64,000 nucleotides of DNA from an uncultured Pelagibacteraceae bacterium (GTDB lineage Bacteria; Pseudomonadota; Alphaproteobacteria; Pelagibacterales; Pelagibacteraceae). Both the position numbers and the translations under genes were made by a program. The stretch lies in the NCBI GenBank assembly GCA_902566705.1, contig CACFJT010000002.1, forward strand, positions 81,998 to 145,997. Reading direction: 5' to 3'. Below the pieces are notes generated by a model that saw only the letters and a list, made by a program, of their open reading frames with translations, did not search any database and had not been told where the DNA came from. The first letter of the stretch is position 1, and every line of letters begins with the position of its first letter. Below are positions 53,987 to 63,012 of this stretch, piece by piece.

Positions 53987-54995
53987 AATTATTTTATTTT
54001 CTAGTACCAGTTCTAAATCAGATGAAAATAATATCAAATACTATTCCAATGATGAGGGAATTCTATCAATTATGTATCATCGTTTTAATGAGAATAAGTA
54101 CCCTTCTACCAATATTAAAATGGATATATTTGAGGAACATATAAATATTATTAAGAACTCAGATTTTAGTTTTCATAATCCAAATAATTTTGATGAACAG
54201 TTTAAAAAACCAAAACAAAAAAAAGAAATTCTTATAACTATCGATGATGCTTTTGAATCTTTTTATACTGAAGCATGGCCTTATCTAAAAGAAAATAAAA
54301 TTCCGTTTATTTTATTTGTTTCAACTGAACCAGTGGGAAAAAAAGGTTATATGACTTGGGAGCAAATTAAAGAGGTTGAAGGTAATGAATTTGCAAATAT
54401 AGGACATCATTCCCATACTCATGAATATCTCATAGATGTAAGCAATGAAGAGTTTATTTTAGATATTGAAACAGCTGATAAAATTTTCCTAAAAGAACTT
54501 GGTTACGTGCCTAGTTTATTTTCATATCCATTTGGTGAATATTCTAAATTTATGAAAGATTATATTTCTAAAAATTTCAAGTATGCTTTTGGTCAACATT
54601 CTGGAGTGATTGATTTAAATAAAGATAAATTTGAATTACCTAGATTTCCAATTAATGAAAAGTATGGTGAGTTAAAAAGATTTAAATCAATAATAAATTA
54701 TTTTCCACTCGAATATAAAAAAATAATTCCTGAAGAAAAACAACTATTTGAAAATACAAATCCACCAAATTTTAAAGTCGAATTTTTTAAAGAACAAAAA
54801 AATTTATCTAATATTAATTGTTATTCTAATGAGGGAGATGTTTGGAAAAAATCAAAAACAAGCTTTGTTAATAACTCCCTAACAATTGAATTCAGAGAAC
54901 CGTTCAAACCAAGAAGAGGGAGGATAAATTGTTCTCTAAATGATAATGGAAAATGGAGATGGTTTGGTGTTCAATTTCCAATAAAAGAAAACTAA
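53934..54995 (+). CDS. Secreted polysaccharide deacetylase
   Basis: 353-residue NodB-type deacetylase. A signal peptide or N-terminal anchor (MIIKKIFSLATSIIILFIIILFSS shortened: LATSIIILFIIILF) leads into the catalytic domain. Metal and catalytic residues: EILITIDDAFESFY (Asp-Asp) near residues 98-111 and GHHSHTHEYL (His-x-x-x-His) near 155-164; FSYPFGEYS is the third motif. The ~130-residue C-terminal part has no family I recognise. Likely substrates are envelope or exported glycans. Its first 53 bases overlap the divergent tsaB start, so at least one start may be misplaced. Confidence 0.85.
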   Translation: MIIKKIFSLATSIIILFIIILFSSTSSKSDENNIKYYSNDEGILSIMYHRFNENKYPSTNIKMDIFEEHINIIKNSDFSFHNPNNFDEQFKKPKQKKEILITIDDAFESFYTEAWPYLKENKIPFILFVSTEPVGKKGYMTWEQIKEVEGNEFANIGHHSHTHEYLIDVSNEEFILDIETADKIFLKELGYVPSLFSYPFGEYSKFMKDYISKNFKYAFGQHSGVIDLNKDKFELPRFPINEKYGELKRFKSIINYFPLEYKKIIPEEKQLFENTNPPNFKVEFFKEQKNLSNINCYSNEGDVWKKSKTSFVNNSLTIEFREPFKPRRGRINCSLNDNGKWRWFGVQFPIKEN

Positions 54996-56056
54996 ATCAG
55001 ACTTTCTAGATCTTTACTTGATGGCAATAATCTCGCTTCATCAAAATCTTTTAAGCTATTTTGATCAATAATTTTTTGCAAAACTTCAATATATTGATTT
55101 CCAGTTTCAGCATATTTATCTAAATGTTTAGATAAAATTATACTATCTAGAGGTTTGTTTTGGTTTCTAAGATCTGTTCTAGCTTTTCTCAAATTTTTAT
55201 ATGTAGAATGAGTATTTAAATTTCTTAGGTAAGCTCTAACTGATAACTGCAAACTATGAAATTTCATAACTTTATGATCCTTACCTTCGTCTGCATTTTT
55301 AGGTTTTAAGCCATCACCTGACCAAGTCCATTGTCCAAATAATGCATTACCTTTTAAAGCAAATCTTGAAGTACCCCAGCCTGTCTCTTTTGCTGCCTGA
55401 GCTATGGCCAACGAAACTGGTATCTCATCCATTCTTATTTTTAATGTAGATAAATCATTTTGTCTTACACCATATTGTTTATATTTTTTTTCTAACCATT
55501 TTTTTTCAATATCAGTATTGCTATTTTTGTTAAGAATAGTGAATAACCTCTTTCTATCAATTCTAATTTTGTTGTTTTCTTTTAAAATTAGAGGGAGAAC
55601 AATTTTTATAAACATTTCTTTTCTTTTTTTGGTATTAGCTATATTTTTGATCTCATTTGGCAAAAGACCAATATCTATTGGCTTAACCAACTTTGTATCT
55701 CTTACATCCTTTAAATTATAATTAACTTCCTTAAATAAAGAGTCAATTTCAGCCGTTGTATATCTTACTAAATTAATTTCAGAATTATTTTCCTCAAGAA
55801 TATCATACAATAAATCTCTTTCATCAGACTCTGCTGCAGTTTCCTCTTCTAATAATTCATCTTTGTTGAGAACATTATTCAAAATATTTTTTGAATTATT
55901 AGTAAACTCTTTATTGTTAAAATTTTTATCAGCAAAATTAATAAATATCGGAGCTACATAAAAAAATGAAATTATAATAAATGAACTTAAAAAAAATCTT
56001 GAAAGTAAACTAAAAGTTTTATTTTTTAAATAACCTTGTTTTTTAAATTTTTTCAT
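54992..56056 (-). CDS. Bax-like glucosaminidase-domain protein
   Basis: 354 residues. One N-terminal membrane span (FFLSSFIIISFFYVAPIFI, about 22-40) anchors it facing the periplasm. A non-conserved acidic region follows, and the glucosaminidase domain (about 190-330) contains PVSLAIAQAAKETGWGTSRFALKGNALFGQW with the catalytic Glu and AYLRNLNTHSTYKNLRKART. The relation is to Bax proteins, thought to cut peptidoglycan N-acetylglucosamine bonds. Its 3' end overlaps the deacetylase gene, so two glycan-active enzymes converge here. Confidence 0.85.
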   Translation of the reverse strand: MKKFKKQGYLKNKTFSLLSRFFLSSFIIISFFYVAPIFINFADKNFNNKEFTNNSKNILNNVLNKDELLEEETAAESDERDLLYDILEENNSEINLVRYTTAEIDSLFKEVNYNLKDVRDTKLVKPIDIGLLPNEIKNIANTKKRKEMFIKIVLPLILKENNKIRIDRKRLFTILNKNSNTDIEKKWLEKKYKQYGVRQNDLSTLKIRMDEIPVSLAIAQAAKETGWGTSRFALKGNALFGQWTWSGDGLKPKNADEGKDHKVMKFHSLQLSVRAYLRNLNTHSTYKNLRKARTDLRNQNKPLDSIILSKHLDKYAETGNQYIEVLQKIIDQNSLKDFDEARLLPSSKDLESLI

Positions 56057-56062
56057 AAATTT

Positions 56063-56605
56063 TTACTGAATAGCAACAACTTCTTTTACCTCTGGTAAAT
56101 AATGACATAAAAGATTTTGAACACCTTGTTTTAAAGTCATAGTTGAACTAGGGCAACCAGAACAACTTCCTTGTAATTGCACCTTCACAACACCATCTTT
56201 AAATTCTTTAAATTTAATATCTCCACCATCTCTAGCAACTGCAGGTCTTATTTTTTCTTCTAAAATTTTTATTATTTTTGTTTCAATCTCACTTAAATTC
56301 GAATTTTGTTCTTTTTTATTCTCATCAATTACGAACTCTTTACCATCTGCATAAAAATCGTTTATTAGGGAAATTACTATATGTTTAATCTCTTCCCATT
56401 TGATATTTTCATTTTTATTTACTGAAATAAAATCTTTTCCTAAAAAGATTCCCTCAACTCCATTTACAGATAATATATTTCTTACCAATTCATTTTGAAT
56501 ATCTTCTTTTTTGGTAATTTCATAAGGACCACTATTCGAAACTTTCTTCCCAGGAAGAAATTTTAAAGAGTTAGGATTTGGTGTTACTTCAGTTTGAACA
56601 AACAT
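56063..56605 (-). CDS. nfuA: NfuA-type iron-sulfur carrier
   Basis: 180-residue Fe-S delivery protein. The N-terminal Nfu_N domain (MFVQTEVTPNPNSLKFLPGK, 1-90) is the form found in alphaproteobacteria and mitochondria (NFU1). The C-terminal NifU-like domain has LQGSCSGCPSSTMTLKQGV with the CxxC cluster ligands. It would serve the many 4Fe-4S enzymes in this window (GltD, MiaB, FdxA). It lies 6 bases upstream of the Bax-like gene and 52 downstream of trpS. Confidence 0.93.
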   Translation of the reverse strand: MFVQTEVTPNPNSLKFLPGKKVSNSGPYEITKKEDIQNELVRNILSVNGVEGIFLGKDFISVNKNENIKWEEIKHIVISLINDFYADGKEFVIDENKKEQNSNLSEIETKIIKILEEKIRPAVARDGGDIKFKEFKDGVVKVQLQGSCSGCPSSTMTLKQGVQNLLCHYLPEVKEVVAIQ

Positions 56606-56657
56606 AATTTATATATAGTTAATATTTTCAAAATTAAAACTTGATAATAAATTTTTT

Positions 56658-57659
56658 TTAAAAACCTACTATTTCTTTTATTCTTTTTATCTTTTTAGAT
56701 GCAATCAAATTGGCTTTTTCAACCCCATCTAGAAGAATTTCATCCAAATAATTTTTATCTCCTAAAAGTTTTTTAATCTCATTAGAAATAGGTTCTATTT
56801 TGTTTACAAGCTCATCTGCTAATTTATCTTTAAATTCTGAAAAGTTTTTACCTGCAAAATTTTTTACTGAATTTTCTAATGAAGAATTTGTCAAGCTTGA
56901 AAAAATTCCTAAAAGATTTTTTGCTTCCAACCTTCCATCAAGTTCCTTTATACTTTGTGGCATAGTCAATGGATCAGTTTTTGCTTTTTTGATTTTGTTT
57001 ATTATTTGATCTTTATCATCTGTTAAATTTATTCTACTTAAGTCTGATAATTCTGATTTACTCATTTTTTTTGAACCATCTTTTAAACTCATTATCCTTG
57101 AAAATTCTTTTTGAATTAAAGGCTCAGGAACTTGTAGAAAATTTTCTAAATCAAAATCATTATTAAATTTTTGAGCTATATCCCTACATAATTCCAAATG
57201 TTGCTTTTGATCATCACCCACAGGCACATGTGTGGCGTCATATAAAAGAATATCAGCCGCCATTAAAACTGGATATGAATATAATCCAATACTGGCTTTC
57301 TCCTTATCTTTACCAGCTTTCTCTTTAAATTGGGTCATTCTATTTAACCAACCCATTCTGGCAACACAGCTTAATATCCAAGCTCCTTCAGCGTGAGCAG
57401 CTACTCTGGATTGATTAAAAATTATGCTTTTTTTTGGATCTATTCCACTTGCTATAAAAGTTGCAACAGTTTCTCTGATATTATTTTTTAATTCTTTAGG
57501 ATCTTGCTTAACTGTAATGGCATGTAAATCAACAACACAAAAAATACATTTGTTTTCGTTATCATTGTTTAAATCTACAAAATTCTTTATAGCTCCTAGA
57601 TAATTTCCTAAATGAAGGTTACCTGTAGGCTGGACACCAGAAAATATTTTTTTACCCAT
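56658..57659 (-). CDS. trpS: Tryptophanyl-tRNA synthetase
   Basis: Class Ic synthetase of 333 residues. The HIGH-like motif is [17 protein letters not shown] (about 8-24) and the KMSKS motif [11 protein letters not shown] (about 195-205). [20 protein letters not shown] is the conserved tryptophan-site segment. It follows murJ on the same strand after 4 bases and is probably co-transcribed. Confidence 0.97.
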   Translation of the reverse strand: MGKKIFSGVQPTGNLHLGNYLGAIKNFVDLNNDNENKCIFCVVDLHAITVKQDPKELKNNIRETVATFIASGIDPKKSIIFNQSRVAAHAEGAWILSCVARMGWLNRMTQFKEKAGKDKEKASIGLYSYPVLMAADILLYDATHVPVGDDQKQHLELCRDIAQKFNNDFDLENFLQVPEPLIQKEFSRIMSLKDGSKKMSKSELSDLSRINLTDDKDQIINKIKKAKTDPLTMPQSIKELDGRLEAKNLLGIFSSLTNSSLENSVKNFAGKNFSEFKDKLADELVNKIEPISNEIKKLLGDKNYLDEILLDGVEKANLIASKKIKRIKEIVGF

Positions 57660-57663
57660 AAAA

Positions 57664-59193
57664 TTAATACTTTAATTTAATATCATTAATTTGAAAAGCT
57701 TTGATAAAATAACAAACAATTAAATAAAATAATAATCCCAATATAACAGATAAAACTAAATATAAAGATTTAATTGAATGATTAAATGCTAATTCATTTT
57801 GAAAATAAATTAACAAAAAGTTAAAAAATATACCCATCAGAATTGATGCAAAAATTATTTTACTAAATTTTATAAAAAATATTTTATTAAAATAGAATAA
57901 CTGTCGATTTTTTAAAAATAAAAATAATAAAATAGAGTTAAACCAGGATGAAATAGATGTAGCTATTGGAATTATTATAAAACCAATTTCACTAAAATAA
58001 TAAACACTAATAATAATATTAAGTAATACTGAAATCAAAGAAATATAAAATGGAGTTTTAGTATCATGATTTGCAAAGAAAAAACTTGAAAAAACCTTTA
58101 TCAAAGCAAAGGCAGGAAGCCCTAATGCAAAATAATATAACGCTAAACTTGAGTTGTTCACTGAATTTTCATTAAAAGATCCATAACCAAATAAAGCTGA
58201 AATAATTTGTTCTGATCCAATAATTAAAGCAATAGTAGCTGGAAGGCTAAAAAATAAACTTAACTCTAAGGCTTTATTTTGTATAAGCAAAATTTTATTT
58301 GTTTTTTTAGATTGAATATGTTTTGAAAGCTGTGGAAGTATGACAACACCAATCGCTATACCAGCTATAGCTAGATTAATTTGATAAATTCTATCAGCAT
58401 AATATAAATAAGAAACTGCACTAGCTTGAAATGATGCAATTATTGTTCCAATTAAAATATTAATTTGAGTAACTCCAGATGAAAACATACTTGGTATAAA
58501 TTTTTTAAAAAAAAATTTAACCTTATCACTTACTTTAAATTTAAAACTAAATTTTAGTGAGTAATATTTTGATACATATTTATATAAAAAGATTAATTGT
58601 AAAAAACCAGCCAGAGATACACCATAGGACAAATAATAAACTAACTGATCACCCAGATTTTTGGAAAATATTAATACTAAAATTAAAACAATATTTAATA
58701 TTATTGGGGCTGCTGCAGCTGCTGCAAATTTATTATGTGAATTTAAAATTGCAGAAAAAAATGATGCTAAACAAATAAAGAGCAAAAAAGGAAAAGTAAT
58801 TCTTGTTAGATTTATTGCTACCTCAGTTTTTTCTAAATCATCAACAAAACCTGGGGCAATAATTGAGACAAAACCAGGCATGAAAATTTCAATTATGATT
58901 GTTAAAAATAACAATCCTAGAAAAAGGAGATTAAAAATATCGTTAGCAAATTTATTTGATTGTTTTTTTCCCTTAATAATTTCTGATGAATAACTAGGAA
59001 CAAATGCTGCGTTAAAGGTGCCTTCAGCAAACAATCTTCTAAAAGTGTTTGGAATTCTAAATGCTACAAAAAAAGCGTCAGCCAACATCCCTGTTCCTAA
59101 AAAAATTGCTATTAAAATATCTCTCAAATAACCAAGCAGCCTACTTATTATAGTATAAAAACCAAATGTGCCTGTTGACTTAAGTAAGTTCAT
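57664..59193 (-). CDS. murJ: Lipid II flippase MurJ
   Basis: Membrane flippase that exports lipid II for peptidoglycan assembly, 509 residues, about 14 membrane spans. The N-terminus [29 protein letters not shown] and the motif [16 protein letters not shown] (about 50-65) are MurJ signatures with conserved Arg and Glu. Together with uppP it completes lipid-carrier cycling in this window. Divergent from maeB over about 50 bases. Confidence 0.95.
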   Translation of the reverse strand: MNLLKSTGTFGFYTIISRLLGYLRDILIAIFLGTGMLADAFFVAFRIPNTFRRLFAEGTFNAAFVPSYSSEIIKGKKQSNKFANDIFNLLFLGLLFLTIIIEIFMPGFVSIIAPGFVDDLEKTEVAINLTRITFPFLLFICLASFFSAILNSHNKFAAAAAAPIILNIVLILVLIFSKNLGDQLVYYLSYGVSLAGFLQLIFLYKYVSKYYSLKFSFKFKVSDKVKFFFKKFIPSMFSSGVTQINILIGTIIASFQASAVSYLYYADRIYQINLAIAGIAIGVVILPQLSKHIQSKKTNKILLIQNKALELSLFFSLPATIALIIGSEQIISALFGYGSFNENSVNNSSLALYYFALGLPAFALIKVFSSFFFANHDTKTPFYISLISVLLNIIISVYYFSEIGFIIIPIATSISSWFNSILLFLFLKNRQLFYFNKIFFIKFSKIIFASILMGIFFNFLLIYFQNELAFNHSIKSLYLVLSVILGLLFYLIVCYFIKAFQINDIKLKY

Positions 59194-59245
59194 AAATCAT
59201 ATTAGTCTTAATTTTACCCCAATTGTACACTTATTGTTATCAGAA

Positions 59246-61531
59246 ATGAAAAAAACAAAAATAGATCATTATACAGACAAAGAAGCTTTAGATTTTCATA
59301 AAGACAAAAAACCTGGCAAGATTGAGATTATTTCTTCAAAAAACATGACAACTAAGCGTGATCTCGCTTTAGCATATTCTCCGGGAGTTGCTGCTCCAGT
59401 TAAAAAGATAAGCGAGGACCCAGAAGCTGCATATGATTATACAAGTAAAGGAAATCTAGTTGCTGTAATAAGTAACGGTTCAGCAATATTAGGAATGGGT
59501 AATTTAGGTGCTCTTGCATCAAAGCCTGTGATGGAAGGAAAAGCTGTTTTATTTAAAAGATTTGCAGACATAGACTCCATTGATTTAGAAATAGATTGTA
59601 AAGATTCCAATGAAATAATCAGTTCAATAAAAAATTTTGCACCTAGTTTCGGTGGAATAAATTTAGAAGACATAGCAGCCCCAGATTGTTTTATAATAGA
59701 GCAAAAATTAAAAGAAATTTTAGACATTCCAGTTTTTCATGATGACCAACATGGGACAGCAATTATAACAACTGCAGCTCTGATAAATGCATTGGATATC
59801 TGTGGTAAATCAATAAAAAAAATTAAAGTTGTAGTTAATGGTGCTGGAGCATCAGCACAAGCTTGCACAGAATTATTTAAAAACTCAGGTGTCAAATCTG
59901 AAAATATAATAATGTTAGACAGGAAGGGTGTAATTTATGAAGGAAGAACTGAAGGCATTGATCAATGGAAATCTAGGTATATGGTTAAAACTAAACATAG
60001 AACTTTAGAAGATGCTATTAAAGGTGCTGATGTTTTTTTAGGATTATCTGCAAAAGGTATACTAAAAAAAGAGATGGTTAAATCAATGGCAAAAAAACCA
60101 ATAATATTTGCTTGCGCAAATCCTGATCCAGAAATTACTCCTGAAGAGATTAATGAGGTAAGAGATGATGCAATTATTGCAACTGGAAGGTCTGATTATC
60201 CTAATCAGGTAAATAATTTAATTGGATTTCCATATATCTTTAGAGGTGCATTAGATGTTAGATCCAGAACTATAAATGAAGAAATGAAAGTTTCCGCAGC
60301 AAATGCAATAGCTAAATTGGCAAGAGAGGATGTTCCTGATGAAGTTGTGGCAGCCATGGGTGGTGAAAGACCACATTACGGAAAAGATTACATCATTCCA
60401 TCTACATTTGATCCTAGATTAATCAGTGTTATTCCAGCAGCTGTAGCTAAAGCAGCAATAGAGAGTGGTGTAGCTAGAAAAAATATAGATGATTTTGAAG
60501 CTTACAAAGAACAACTAAAACAAAGATTAGATCCAACAGTAACTATAATGCAAGGTATAAATTCATTTATTAAAAAAAATCAAAAAAGAATTGTTTTTGC
60601 AGATGGAGAAGATGAAAATACTTTGAAAGCTGCTATTGCATTTAAAAATTCAAAGTTAGGTGTTCCAATTTTAGTTGGTAAAGAAAGTAAAATTAAAGAA
60701 CAAATTAAAAATATTGGTTACAGTGAAAATTTTGATATTGAAATTGTTAATTCAAAAGATGAAGAAAAAAGAAAAAGATATGTAAAACATTTATTTAAAA
60801 AATTACAAAGAGAACAGGGATTATTAGAGAGAGATTGTGATCGAATGATCAGAAATGATAGAGTTGTTTGGGCTACAAGTATGGTTGCATGTGGTGATGC
60901 TGACGGTGCAGTAACCGGTAATACTAGACGCTTTGGGGCTTCATTTGAAAAAATCAAACAAGTCGTTGATGTTAGAAAAGGGGAAATTATGTTTGGATTA
61001 AACATGATAGTTCATAAAGGAAGAACCATTTTTGTTGGAGATACAAGCGTCCATGAATACCCCACATCTGAACAAATGGCTGCAATGGCAATGTCAACAG
61101 CTAGAGTAGTTAGACTTTTTGGATTTGAACCAAAAGTTGCTTTTGTATCTCATTCCACATTTGGACAACCTCTTACTAGCAGAACAAAACATATTCGCAA
61201 TGCAGTTGAAATACTCAAAGAAAAAAAAGTAGATTTTGAATTTGATGGGGATATGCAGCCAGATGTTGCTCTAAATTCAGAGTACGAAGAACTTTATCCT
61301 TTTGCCAAAATTGTAGGTAAAGCAAATATTTTGATAATGCCTGGACAGCATAGTGCTGCAATTTCATATAAATTAATGAAAACTATTGGAGACACAAAAG
61401 TTATAGGTCCTTTGCTAATTGGGTTAGGCTTACCAATAGAGATTGCTCCACTTAGATCCTCAACCTCAGAAATTCTTAACCTTGCCTCTATAGCTGCATA
61501 TTCTTCCGAGGTAATTGATTATAAAAATTAA
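59246..61531 (+). CDS. maeB: NADP-dependent malic enzyme with phosphotransacetylase-like domain
   Basis: Converts malate to pyruvate, CO2 and NADPH; 761 residues. The N-terminal malic domain (1-~430) carries RDLALAYSPGVAAPVKKI, FHDDQHGTAIITTAAL and VVNGAGASAQACTELF (nucleotide-binding). The C-terminal ~330 residues are a phosphate acetyltransferase-like regulatory domain (IVFADGEDENTLKAA...; GRTIFVGDTSVHEYP). ATG 59246 gives the usual N-terminus MKKTKIDHYTDKEALDFHK; an in-frame ATG at 59168 would overlap murJ. It supplies pyruvate to the PDH encoded earlier. Confidence 0.95.
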   Translation: MKKTKIDHYTDKEALDFHKDKKPGKIEIISSKNMTTKRDLALAYSPGVAAPVKKISEDPEAAYDYTSKGNLVAVISNGSAILGMGNLGALASKPVMEGKAVLFKRFADIDSIDLEIDCKDSNEIISSIKNFAPSFGGINLEDIAAPDCFIIEQKLKEILDIPVFHDDQHGTAIITTAALINALDICGKSIKKIKVVVNGAGASAQACTELFKNSGVKSENIIMLDRKGVIYEGRTEGIDQWKSRYMVKTKHRTLEDAIKGADVFLGLSAKGILKKEMVKSMAKKPIIFACANPDPEITPEEINEVRDDAIIATGRSDYPNQVNNLIGFPYIFRGALDVRSRTINEEMKVSAANAIAKLAREDVPDEVVAAMGGERPHYGKDYIIPSTFDPRLISVIPAAVAKAAIESGVARKNIDDFEAYKEQLKQRLDPTVTIMQGINSFIKKNQKRIVFADGEDENTLKAAIAFKNSKLGVPILVGKESKIKEQIKNIGYSENFDIEIVNSKDEEKRKRYVKHLFKKLQREQGLLERDCDRMIRNDRVVWATSMVACGDADGAVTGNTRRFGASFEKIKQVVDVRKGEIMFGLNMIVHKGRTIFVGDTSVHEYPTSEQMAAMAMSTARVVRLFGFEPKVAFVSHSTFGQPLTSRTKHIRNAVEILKEKKVDFEFDGDMQPDVALNSEYEELYPFAKIVGKANILIMPGQHSAAISYKLMKTIGDTKVIGPLLIGLGLPIEIAPLRSSTSEILNLASIAAYSSEVIDYKN

Positions 61532-62125
61532 TTATTCTCTTTGAATTCTCAAATCTTCAACAAGTATTATACTTGCAATCACATCTTCAACATCTAGTAT
61601 TTCTTTAGCTTCACTTATAACTAAATCTTTTTCCTCAGAAGTTAGCGCAATCCCATAAATATAAATTTTCTTTTTATAAGTATCTATTTGATAATTGGTT
61701 GCTTTAATGTTTTTATTAACAATAATTGCTGTTCTAAGTTGAGAAGTTATCAATATATCTTTTGCAGATTGTTTAAAATTAAACTCTTCTTTAATCTTAA
61801 TATCATTTCTAACAGATCTTGCTCCCTTTGTTTCCCAAGCCAATTTTGTAATTAACAATTTTTCCTCGGGATTATCTACTTTACCAGTTATAAAGACTCT
61901 GCCGTCTAAAACTTTAGTTTTAATTGTAAGTAGATATTTCTTATCTTTAGCTAGAATTTTACCACTGATAGTTTTTTGCATTATTGAGTCATCTATTTGG
62001 GTTCCAAGTGTTCTTGGATCTAATGCAACTGAAACACCTGTACCGAAGAGACCCTTAGAACTTACACCAGCACAACCAGATAAAACTATAGTTATAAAGA
62101 TGAATATCAAAAATTTATTTTTCAT
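61532..62125 (-). CDS. BON-domain lipoprotein (DolP-like)
   Basis: Outer-membrane or periplasmic lipoprotein of 197 residues. The signal peptide ends in lipobox LSGC with Cys18. Two BON domains follow: LLTIKTKVLDGRVFITGKVDNPEEK (about 65-115) and SQLRTAIIVNKNIKATNYQIDTYKKKIYIYG (about 125-185). In E. coli, DolP binds anionic lipids and lies in the rsmI-lpoA-yraN-diaA-dolP cluster; here the gene overlaps rsmI by 11 bases, which supports the assignment. It abuts the end of maeB. Confidence 0.87.
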   Translation of the reverse strand: MKNKFLIFIFITIVLSGCAGVSSKGLFGTGVSVALDPRTLGTQIDDSIMQKTISGKILAKDKKYLLTIKTKVLDGRVFITGKVDNPEEKLLITKLAWETKGARSVRNDIKIKEEFNFKQSAKDILITSQLRTAIIVNKNIKATNYQIDTYKKKIYIYGIALTSEEKDLVISEAKEILDVEDVIASIILVEDLRIQRE

Positions 62126-62978
62126 TTTTTAAATTTAAACAATATTTATATATTTCTTTTTTAGGTATTTCGGTAATTTGACTTAAAATATCTGTAATTT
62201 CTTTTGTAGACAATTTATTAATCATTTTTTTTATAATATTCATATCTGATTCATTTAATTTATTAGAGACTTTTTTATTTATTTTTTTTTCAGAAATAAC
62301 GACGGTAAGTTCACCTTTTGGTTCTTTTTCAAACAATTCCAATTCATCTATATCTTTTCTAATGAACTCTTCAAAAATTTTTGAAATTTCTCTACAAAAA
62401 ACTATCTTTCTACCTTTGAAGTTTTTTTTAATTTCTGGAATAATTTTATTTATTTTTTTTGGGGACACGAAGAAAATTAATGAATTTTCTGCCTCAGAAA
62501 GCTTTTTTAATTCATTAGCTAAAAGCTGTTTTTTCTCTGGAAAAAAACCATAAAACAAAAATTTATCTGAAAATCCACTGATCGAAAGAGCTGCAGCAAC
62601 AGCCGAAGGTCCAGGAATAGGAAAAATTTTTATCTCATTATTAATGCACTCATTAACCAATATTGAGCCTGGATCAGAAATACTAGGCGTACCAGCATCA
62701 GATATCAAAGAAATTATCTTTCCAGATTTTAAATATTCAATAATTTTTAACACATTTTTTTTCTCATTAAATTTATGATTTGAAATTAATTTTGACTTTA
62801 TTTGATATTTATCTAAAAGATTTTTTGAAACTCGAGTGTCTTCACATAAAATATAATCAGATTGCTGCAAAACTTCAATTGCTCTAAAAGTTATATCTTT
62901 TAGATTTCCTATAGGAGTTGACACTAAATAAAGACCATTTTCATATTCTTTTAATTTAAATTGTGGTTTTATGATCAT
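62115..62978 (-). CDS. rsmI: 16S rRNA (cytidine1402-2'-O)-methyltransferase
   Basis: SPOUT-unrelated tetrapyrrole-methylase-fold enzyme, 287 residues, methylating C1402 in the ribosome decoding centre. GLYLVSTPIGNLKDITFRAIEVLQ is the RsmI start, CEDTRVSKNLLDKY and ISDAGTPSISDPGSILV are its signatures, and FPIPGPSAVAAALSISG the SAM site. It is divergent from the LpoA-like gene across 34 bases, as in many proteobacteria. Confidence 0.96.
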   Translation of the reverse strand: MIIKPQFKLKEYENGLYLVSTPIGNLKDITFRAIEVLQQSDYILCEDTRVSKNLLDKYQIKSKLISNHKFNEKKNVLKIIEYLKSGKIISLISDAGTPSISDPGSILVNECINNEIKIFPIPGPSAVAAALSISGFSDKFLFYGFFPEKKQLLANELKKLSEAENSLIFFVSPKKINKIIPEIKKNFKGRKIVFCREISKIFEEFIRKDIDELELFEKEPKGELTVVISEKKINKKVSNKLNESDMNIIKKMINKLSTKEITDILSQITEIPKKEIYKYCLNLKNEK

Positions 62979-63012
62979 AATTTAGCTTAAAAAATATTAT
63001 ACTAACATTAAA